A stretch of DNA of 64,000 nt, taken from assembly GCA_036925085.1 (NCBI GenBank), contig JAUPFP010000051.1, positions 310,001 through 374,000 of the forward strand. Direction: 5' to 3'. Below are positions 35,287 to 43,687 of the stretch, piece after piece. The stretch's first letter is position 1; the number at the start of each line of letters is the position of its first letter. The stretch is from Brachycybe producta (Eukaryota; Arthropoda; Diplopoda; Playtdesmida; Andrognathidae). Below the pieces are notes generated by a model. That model was not told the origin of the DNA and did not search any database. It saw only the letters and a program-made list of their open reading frames with translations. A program made the position numbers and the translations under genes.

Positions 35287-35302
35287 TGGTGGAGGCGCCG
35301 GG
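35287..35302 (+). promoter_or_regulatory. Primer-binding site, tRNA not assigned
   Basis: TGGTGGAGGCGCCGGG begins two bases after the LTR, where reverse transcription is primed in this family. The same sequence follows the LTR ends at 1769 (minus) and 17504. The matching tRNA would end in CCCGGCGCCTCCACCA, or, if priming starts three bases later, in ...GCCTCCA, which resembles tRNA-Thr ends. I cannot decide between these. Confidence 0.7.
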
Positions 35303-36140
35303 TAGCGCTACCACCAGCCTCTCTTGTGCGGTCGGTAAGACCGGAGTCGTGTGGTGCCGGTAGGGCGTGGACATTTGTCCACGGAACTACGGCCGATCGC
35401 GGCTTAGGGCGTAGTAGTCCGGTGAAGGACCGTGGGACACGGACGGTTGTCCGTGATACCGCGGTGGTCACCGGGGAAAGCCCTAGGTTATCCGTAAGTA
35501 CGACGGTGGGCACGGTGGTTGACCGTGCAGGACCGTCCGAACGCGGGATAACGGTTGTTTTTACCGTCAGTATACCGGTAGCACGGTGATTTACCGTGCA
35601 GGACCGGTAGAACCCGGTAAAAAGGCAACTTAACCGTAGCTTGTCCGGTGGACGGAAAGTACACCGTAGGGCACGGACTTTTGTCCGTGGAACTACGGCG
35701 GAAACCCGTCTACGGCCAGGTTTACCGGTGATATACCGTGGGACACGGACCTTTGTCCGTGATACCGTGGTTAAACCGGGTTACGGTCAAGTTTTACCGT
35801 AAGTAGACGGTGGATTACGGACTTTTGTCCGTGAATCACCGTTCGAACACGGTAAGAAGACAGGTTCACCGTTGGTGGACGGTAGATTGCGGACCGTTGT
35901 CCGTGTATCTCCGTTCTAGGACGGTGAAAGGGCTTTTTACCACGAATAGACGGTGGATAACGGACGGTTGTCCGTACATCACCGGTCGAAAACGGTAAGA
36001 AGGGACTCCACCGCAAATCTAACCGTGGGACACGGACTTTTGTCCGTGAAACTGCGGTAGTTTACGGTTCTACCGTTAATTGTCGGTGTTTTGCGAACTC
36101 TTGTCCGTAAATTCACCGTCTTTTACGGTAGAGTTCCTTC
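35303..36140 (+). repeat. Leader array of about 70-bp units with ACGGAC/GTCCGT dyads
   Basis: Dyads such as CACGGACTTTTGTCCGTG recur at 35438-35455, 35672-35689, 35744-35761, about 35817, 35890, 35960 and 36031-36048, with weaker ones near 35370 and 36094. From 35672 on the spacing is 62-73 bp. Arms are constant while the four loop bases vary (GGTT, TTTT, CTTT). The leader is non-coding and lies between the primer-binding site and gag. A packaging or translation role is possible but unproven. Confidence 0.85.
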
Positions 36141-36146
36141 CGACAA

Positions 36147-38012
36147 GTGGTGGCCAGTTTTGCCCGTGTTCGCACGGACGAAATCGGCCAAGACCCTGGT
36201 TTCCCGATGTCTGGTCGGGGAAGCAGTTTGTTGGAAGGATTGGAGTTGCGTTCCCGCACCGTCGGCCGTGGAAGGCGGCCGGAGGGGCGGCACCCTGTTG
36301 AGGGTGCTGTTGGCGGGAATGCACCCGGTGATTCCATGGAGGAAGGTGTCGTAGAAGTTGAACCTATGGACCAACCTCCGGCTGGAGGCTTTGTGACGGT
36401 GCGGACGCACCGTCGGGACACTGCCTCCGGTGGAGCACCGGGAGACGGTGGTGATGGAAGGTCACCGACCCCAACTGGGACAGGCGTACGGCCTATGGCC
36501 GGCCTGTTAACCTCCACCGCCTCCCGTCCGGTTGGACGTGGAGGTAATCCCTTAGCGGGAGAGGTGGTAGGGACCCCGGGGCCACCCTCAGTGAATACGA
36601 CGTCATGGTTGGCGTCGATGACTGAGGAGGAGCTCCGTGAGGTTGCCAGGGGGATTGATGAACTGCGATGGCAGGGTCATCTTTCCCCAGGGATCGGGCG
36701 GCTCCATCGGTCGCAACCTCGGTTCACACCGTCGCCCGTGCACCGGGAAGGTGCAGGTAGGGAGGTGCCGCCGGCTCCGGCCAGGCGAATGCCTCCCGGT
36801 GGAGGAACTCGGACCGCTCCTACGGGAGGTGGTCGGGGAGTTCCTCCGCCCGTTCAGCGACCACGGGTCCACTTGGTGGAACCCGAGGATGCTGAATCCG
36901 ATGCTGAGACTTCGGGGAACCGGGGCAGGGCACCACGGCGGGTAAGTACCGCGCCGTGGACGCCTGCGCCGGCTGTCCCGTCGGAGATTCAGGTGTTTGG
37001 GTTTTTTAACCCAGTTCACTCGTTCATACGGTATGATGGACGAGAGGACATTACGCCTTTTCTCCGGCAGTTCGAAGCCAAAGCTCGGGCTCAGCGCTGG
37101 ACGGATGAGGCCAGGTGCAGTTTCTTTACGTACCTGCTGGATGGTCCGGCTGAGGAACATTACGCCTGTTTGGTGGAGTTCAAGCCGAACCTGACCTGGC
37201 CGGAGTTGAGGCAGGCTATGCTTCACCGCTTTGGGACGAAGAATCAGGCTCAGGCCTGTTTCGACCGTTTCGAGGCTATGAAGCAAGGGCCTGCGGAATC
37301 ACTCCAGGCGTTCTACTGGCGCTTTGTTGAGCTAGCAGAACGAGTTTCTCCTGGTGAGGACGAGTCTTGTCGACTCCTCCGGTATAAGAAGAAACTGCAG
37401 CCGGAGATTCTCAGACCTCTCTGGGGATCAAAAGCTGAGACGGTCAGGGACTTTACCGCCGAGGCAATGTTGGTCAAGGCCGACATGCTTACGGCGGGAG
37501 CGTTACCTGCCCGTACCTTGACGGTACCAGGGACCCAGGCTGCGGCCAAGGTCTCTGGTGCTGTGGCAAAGCCCAAGAGCTCTGCTACGTCTACTTCTAC
37601 CTCTTCGGGTGTGAAGGCAGCGGCACCGTCCAAATCGGACGGAGCTACTGCCAAGACCGGAGGGCAGAAGGGAAGAAAGACGAAGCGGCAGAGCCAGGGT
37701 GGAAATAAGTCCACAGCAGCCCCGTCAAGTTCCAGCCAAACGGCTGGAGGTGGAGGTCCTACTCGTAGGCAACCAGGTCCATGCTTTCGGTGTAACCAAA
37801 TGGGTCACCTTAGGAAGGACTGTCCGAGGGCAGTTGCCCAAGGACCACCGGGCGAAAGCCCAGTGGTGCAGTACCTGCCGGGTCTAGCACCCGTGGTACT
37901 GCAGGGCCGGGAGTATCTGTCCACCGTCATTGATGGACAGATGTTCTATCTACCTGTCGCCAGAAACGAGGGCCCGCCCTCGTTAAACCGGCGCCGGTCC
38001 CTGCAGAACTGA
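36147..38012 (+). CDS. gag: gag polyprotein of the whole-looking gypsy element
   Basis: 621 residues from the first ATG; a second in-frame ATG at 36207 (MSGRGSSLLEG) is an equally good start. Residues 1-280 are Gly/Pro/Arg-rich and look disordered. About 288-450 is a Retrotrans_gag-type capsid region (FFNPVHSFIRYDGRED, then RFGTKNQAQACFDRFEAMKQ, ELAERVSPGEDESCR). About 480-540 is a basic Ser/Ala/Lys linker. A CCHC knuckle (CFRCNQMGHLRKDC) is at about 546-559. Gag forms the particle and binds the RNA. The next frame lies in the -1 register and is open across the end of gag, which fits the -1 frameshifting or reinitiation known for this family. Confidence 0.93.
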   Translation: MVASFARVRTDEIGQDPGFPMSGRGSSLLEGLELRSRTVGRGRRPEGRHPVEGAVGGNAPGDSMEEGVVEVEPMDQPPAGGFVTVRTHRRDTASGGAPGDGGDGRSPTPTGTGVRPMAGLLTSTASRPVGRGGNPLAGEVVGTPGPPSVNTTSWLASMTEEELREVARGIDELRWQGHLSPGIGRLHRSQPRFTPSPVHREGAGREVPPAPARRMPPGGGTRTAPTGGGRGVPPPVQRPRVHLVEPEDAESDAETSGNRGRAPRRVSTAPWTPAPAVPSEIQVFGFFNPVHSFIRYDGREDITPFLRQFEAKARAQRWTDEARCSFFTYLLDGPAEEHYACLVEFKPNLTWPELRQAMLHRFGTKNQAQACFDRFEAMKQGPAESLQAFYWRFVELAERVSPGEDESCRLLRYKKKLQPEILRPLWGSKAETVRDFTAEAMLVKADMLTAGALPARTLTVPGTQAAAKVSGAVAKPKSSATSTSTSSGVKAAAPSKSDGATAKTGGQKGRKTKRQSQGGNKSTAAPSSSSQTAGGGGPTRRQPGPCFRCNQMGHLRKDCPRAVAQGPPGESPVVQYLPGLAPVVLQGREYLSTVIDGQMFYLPVARNEGPPSLNRRRSLQN

Positions 38013-38029
38013 GCTGCAGACGACCGGTA

Positions 38030-41000
38030 ATGCTACAAAACTCAGGTGCCCGGCAAAGCCGGCGAAGTAAAGAAGGAGCGTACCTTCGGGCAGTCTCCAG
38101 ATATGTGGGTATCCTGCATGACGCAGGGGTGCCTCTGGCTAGGTCTGCGGACCCAGAAATTACCCAGTGGGTATTTCAGGAGCCAAGCCCCACACTGGAA
38201 GCTGCGCTTGCCCGGCTGGAGAGCTGGGTGGCACCTTTCTTCCCTGATGAGGGGGAGGAAGGTCCGAACGGTACGAGCATTACGAGGGCTTCGAGCGTTG
38301 GTGCGCCCATGCTGTCGCCCAGGCCTGGTGGGTCTCCTGGTGTGGAGACTGGAAGCCAGGCCCCTGAGCATCCGGTACGACCGGATGAGGCTCAGAGAAG
38401 TAATGTCGGGCAACGACGGTTGCCCATTCCGGAATTACAGAGCCGTGCTTACTTGCGTGGGGCACCGCGTGTTCTGGTGTCGATGGATGGTCGGCTGGTT
38501 GAGTCGATCGTCGACACCGGTGCCGAGGTATCGGTAATGAGCATGTCGGTGGCACGGGAGATGGAGTTACCGGTGCAGGAGGTTAGCCTCCCCTCATTCC
38601 TGACGGGCATGAGCGGGTACTCCATCCAGATAGAAGGAGTCATGTACGTGGACATGTCAATCCACGGACGGTCCATACATACCCATCTTCTCCTCATTGA
38701 GGGTGAAGGGGAAGCCGTAATAGGTGTTGACCTGGCTTCCCAGTTTGGGTTAATGTTGGACGTCGTGAGCCGGAAAGTATATTTCCGGGAAGACATCTGG
38801 AATGCACATCCAGATGCTCTTCATGCCGCACTGGCCGTCCAGGCTGCGCAGGGTACTTCGGTACAACTTCCGAGCTCCGTATTGGAGGCGTTGGCGAGGC
38901 TTCACGATTCTGTGGAGCCGGTGCTACTTCCTCCTTTCGGGTTCCCGGAAGGTATGCCTGCAGAGCCTGAAAAGGTGGATGGGTGGGTTGACATTGTGTC
39001 ACCTACGCTTGCCGAGACCAGTTCTCCAATTAGTAGCGGGGAAGTTTGTTCCCTGCGACTGTTGCAGAACGTATGGTTATCAGCTCATGAGCGGAAGGTA
39101 GTTTCCGTGAGCTTGATAGAGCATGCTGGCCCTGGACAGCTGCTTCTCGTTGAGCCCCATCGTAAAGCCTTAGGAGGCCGTGGTCTGTTGGCAGTGGCAG
39201 GGATTGCCGAAGCCACAGAAGAAGGCTCTTACGACATTTGGCTTGAGAACGTCGCCGACGTACCCATTGCCCTGGAAACAGGGGAGGGTGTGGCGACAGC
39301 TCAAGCTGTGGAGGCAGCCCTAGTGGTGGGACTGGACGTTCCATCTAAGTTGAGAGGGGGAGACCCCACTCATGGAGATGGTCGACCAGGGGGGCTTCCG
39401 CCTAAGTTGAGAGGGGCAACCAAGAAAGGTCGCCGGATCCTCAATGCGGAAGTGAAACCCACTCTCGAAGAGTGCCTTAAAATCGGACCTAGTCTGAAGC
39501 CTGAGGAGGCGGCACAGCTTCGGGAGTTCCTGCTAGAACGCCGTGATCATTTTGCGTTCGATTATACAGAGCTGGGGGAAACCCCGCTCGTCGAGCACAC
39601 AATTGATACCGGTGGGTTACCTCCGGTGCGTGAAGGATTGCGAAGAACCGCTCCGGCGGCTCGTGCAATCGAGAGAGAAGAGGTAGCGAAGATGTTGGAT
39701 GCAGGGGTAATCCAACCTTCGCATAGTCCTTACGCAAGCCCTATCTTGCTTGTTCGCAAGAAGGATGGTGGCTTTCGTTTTTGTGTGGACTATCGGCGAC
39801 TGAATGCCCAAACTAAGGCGGATCAGTACCCGTTACCTCGCATCGATGATGCCCTCGATTCACTTGCTGGAGCGAAGTATTTCGCAACTCTAGACCTTGC
39901 TAGTGGTTACTGGCAGGTCAGGATGGCGGAGCAAGACATTGAGAAGACAGCATTCATTTGCTCTCAAGGTCTTTTTGAGTTCCGAAAAATGCCTTTCGGA
40001 CTCTGCAATGCTCCTGCCACAATGCAAAGAGCGTTAGATCTCTTGCTGGCGGGACACAAGTGGGAGAGCTGCTTGGTGTACCTAGACGATATTATCGTCT
40101 TTGGGAGCACCTTTGAGCAGTTTCTTGAACGCTTGAGTACTGTCCTGAGACTGTTACGAGGGGCGGAGCTGAAACTCCAGCCGAAGAAATGTTTCTTCGG
40201 GTTTGACAAGGTCAAATATCTCGGTCACATTGTGAGTGCCGAGGGAGTTGCTCCGGACCCGGGACTCGTAAGAGCAGTCGAGGAGTTCGATGTCCCTACA
40301 ACGGTGACCGCCGTCCGAAGTTTTCTTGGACTGGCCGGCTACTACCGTAGGTTCATCAAGGACTTTGCTAAGATCGCAAGACCACTGCATGATCTGACCA
40401 GGAAGGATGCGTCCTTTGATTGGTCGGAACAGTGTGGTCTAGCTTTCGAACGGTTAAAGGCATTTTTAACCGAGGCACCGGTGCTCACCATGTATGATCC
40501 ACGTGGTGAGGTGTTAATTCACACCGATGCTAGTGGGTACGGTCTAGGTGTCGTAGTATACCAGAAGTTACCTGAGGACAAGGCTCCTCGGGTTCTGGCC
40601 TACGCTAGCCGGCTCATGAAGGGACCGGAAACACGGTATAGTGTCACCGAGCAGGAATGCTTGGCGATCATGTTTGCCGTGGGTAAATTCCGACCTTACA
40701 TCTTTAACCGGGACTTTGTGATCGTAACAGATCACCATGCGCTCTGTCATTTGCAGACTGCCAAAAACCTGCAAGGCAGGTTGGGGCGTTGGCAAATGCA
40801 GTTGCAGGAGTACCGGTATAAGATTCAGTTCAAGAAGGGGAAACTTCACGAGGATGCTGACTGTTTGAGTCGGTATCCGGTGAATGAAGTTGTTGATCCT
40901 TCTTTGCCTGAACACGTCGAAGCCGACGTGGGTGAGGTCATTTACCGGATCCGGTCTGAGGTGGATTGGGTAATGGAGCAGGCCAACGACAGTTGGTGCT

Positions 41001-42961
41001 CCAAGGTGAAGCGTGAGCTCTCCACCGACCCCGACTCGGACTTAAGGTTCAAGTTCGTGGTGGCAGACAAGTTGTTGTATGCCATCAAATCCATTCAGGA
41101 TCGCACTAGAACTGTGTTGGTTGTGCCGAGGTCGTGTCAAGCCTTCTGCTTGCGGAAGTTGCACGATAGCTCCGAAGCTGGTCACTTCGGAGTGTACAAG
41201 ACCTACCAACGTATGCGTACTCGTTTCTACTGGTTAGGTATGAAACGTGACACGGTGGAGTATGTTAAGTCATGCTTAGTGTGTCAGAGAGTACGACAGT
41301 TCGCAAGAGCTCAAGGATTCTTGCAACCCATAGTTCCTGAGTACCCGGTTCATGCCTGGGGAATGGACTTCGTTGGGCCTTTTCCCGCGTCCGTGGGTGG
41401 AGTCACATATGTACTGATTATGGTGGACTACTTCACCCGGTACGGCGTGGCAAAGGCAGTACGAAGGGCTACGGCCGCTTGTGTTGTCAAGTTTCTGAAA
41501 GATGAGATCTTGTCGGTGTATGGCACACCGACTACTCTCATCTCGGATCGTGGATCCCAGTTCTGTAGCAAGATTTTGCGAAAGTTCCGGGAGCGTTATA
41601 ATATAGCGCAGCACTTCACGACGGCGTACCATCCGCAAGCTAATGGGCTTACGGAGCGTACGAACAAGACCGTGATGGAAACCATCAAGCGTTACCTTGA
41701 TCCCCTCAAGGAGCAACGTGATTGGTGGGAGAAATTGCGGCCCGCCGTGTGGGCCTACAACACTGCGGTGCAGGAGAGCACGGAAGTGTCTCCGTACCAA
41801 TTGTTGTTTGGTCGTGAGCCTAGGTTGGGGATTGACAATCTCCTCCCTAACGGTCCGGTCCGCGACTTGCCCGACCAGCAAGCCGTGGAAGAGCGTGCTC
41901 GTCAAAATTTGGCGGCCGCTCAAAGAAGACAGAAGAGTCGGTATGACGCCGGCCGGGTGGAGCCACCCCGATACCAGCCTGGGAATAAGGTCTGGATAAG
42001 GGACATGGCTGGGAAACTCGGTCAAGCCAAGAAGTGGAATTTCGCTTACAAGGCTGAACTGGGTACGGTGGTCCGGCAGGTTTCCGACCTAGTCTACGAG
42101 ATAGAATTCGTAGATGGGTATGGTCGGAAGGTGCGGGACCGGTTTCACGTTGATAACTTGAAGCCGTACATTCCCACATGTGGGGTTCGTGAGGAAGATG
42201 GCCTAGGTGGCTCTGAAACCTCATCGAACTCTGAAGGGACCAGTGACGCTGAGTCTGGGTCAGCTGGAAGTGAGAGGAGGGATGATATCTCTCCAGGACC
42301 TTCTGGCCAGCCTAGCTTGGTGGTGGAGTCGTCTGACTCTGAGGCAGAGGAAGCACCTCGGCCCCGGTATTACCTCCGCCCGAGGAAACCCAGGGCCTTT
42401 GAGGTTATGCAAGCTTCCTCTGGAGCTCCAATTGGCACCAGGGTGGTGCAGGGACTTTGGAAGTCCCTGTCCTGGTGGGAGAGAGCAGGTCATTCCCTGT
42501 TGTGGGATGATGACTTGAATTGGGGAAATAAGGATTGGGAGCGCAGTGACCCCTGGACTGGGCGCCGCCTGTCTGTCACGGACAGATGGCGGTTGTTCAG
42601 GGGGAGCTGGGTGGAGAAATCCACAATTCCCAACTGCAAACTCGAAGAGGAGTCTGCAGTAGTAATTTCCCTTAAAGATCTCTCTCCTGAGTCTTTCCGT
42701 AGAGATTCAGGCCGTGTATCTGCTCCTATTGTGGCAGACGACGGTAGAATCTCTATGGTAACAGCGACGGAGGCGGCTAAGACTGTGTTAGCCGCCAAGC
42801 CGCCGCTGTTAGCCATTCCGTTGGTGAAATTAGCGGCTAAACGCCATCTTGACGTTAAATTAAAAAAAAGACGGACGTTTGCCGCTATTTTTGTGAAAAA
42901 ACGTGTATTTCACCGACGAAAAGGCAAAAACTCAGGACAATTGGATGCTTCAAAACCAGAA
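38030..42961 (+). CDS. pol: pol polyprotein (protease, RT, RNase H, integrase, tail)
   Basis: This is the first 1,644 codons of one 2,865-codon open frame. The retropepsin active site VDTGAEVS has its Asp at about residue 162. RT spans about 560-780, with YLDD at 684-687 and FRKMPFGLCNAPATMQ before it. RNase H spans about 825-945 (HTDASGYG, Asp 833). Integrase has HHCC residues near 1045-1088 and the D,D-35-E triad at about 1113, 1173 and 1209. A GPY/F-like C-terminal region ends near RFHVDNLKPY. A long tail (about 1390-1644) follows, with a conserved DSEAEEAPRPRYYLRPRK block and no chromodomain that I recognise. It copies and inserts the element. Confidence 0.93.
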
Positions 42962-43687
42962 GTAAGTCCCCAAAGGGGAATTTCCTTTTCCTGCCCTTTG
43001 GCAGTATTCTTTTATTGCTTTTGGGTGTGTCAAGCGGTCATTGACCGCTTGAACACGTGGTTTTGGTGGAGGCGTCACCGTGGCAAGTTTGACGGTGATG
43101 CTACCGCCGATGGGGCCGTGCATAACACGGTGTTTTGCCGTCAGAACACTGTGGGGCTTGGTGGAGACCAAGTACTACGGAGTTTGGACGGTGAAAAGGT
43201 GTTTTTGCACGGTTCTGGCCGTGAAACCACCGTGGAAAATGGTTTCGACCGTGATCCACGGTGTTCTAACGGACGGAAAGTGGTTTTGCACGGTAGTTGT
43301 CCGTGTAAACCACTCCCCAAGGAGCCTGAATTGTCGGTGCCAGGTTTGGACGGTCCAAACACTTGTTTGGCCGATTCCGACCGTGCAAGTCCCGTGAAGG
43401 ACGGTTTTTACCGTGGGTCACGGGATATGCACGGTGGAAACGGGATTTCCTACGGTGATTTACCGTGGAAATCACCGCCCAAGTTACCGAACGTAAAATT
43501 ACGGAATTTGGACCGACCAAAACTATTTTTGGCCGGTTCCGACCGTGCAATTACCGTTGGGGACGGCTTTGGCCGTGTACCACGGTGCCTGCCCGGCCGG
43601 AAAGCATTTTTTCGCGGTTTTGGTCCGTGGAAAATGTTTCCTACCGTAGTAGGTCAAATACTTATGATGTTTTTTGATCTTTTTCAG
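42962..43687 (+). other. In-frame intron-like segment between pol and the 3' coding region
   Basis: It starts at GTAAGT (42962) and ends in a pyrimidine tract with TTTTTCAG (43687). It is 726 bp, 242 codons, with both ends at codon position 1 and no stop, so it could be removed or kept without a frame change. Inside are a hydrophobic stretch (LAVFFYCFWVCQAVI) and many CCGT/ACGG words like the leader. The same donor-like and acceptor-like sequences bracket the equivalent segment in the copies at 4866-10140, 17431-23535 and 56207-60940. Splicing of env messages is known in retroviruses and errantiviruses. Here it is inferred. Confidence 0.6.

Noticed and set aside
35303-36140. CRISPR-like array of regularly spaced palindromic repeats
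   Set aside because: Spacers are themselves diverged repeats, the array lies between a primer-binding site and gag, and the context is eukaryotic.
42190-42520. Chromodomain at the integrase C terminus
   Set aside because: The tail lacks the aromatic cage pattern; it is a Ser/acidic linker followed by a basic LRPRKPR block.
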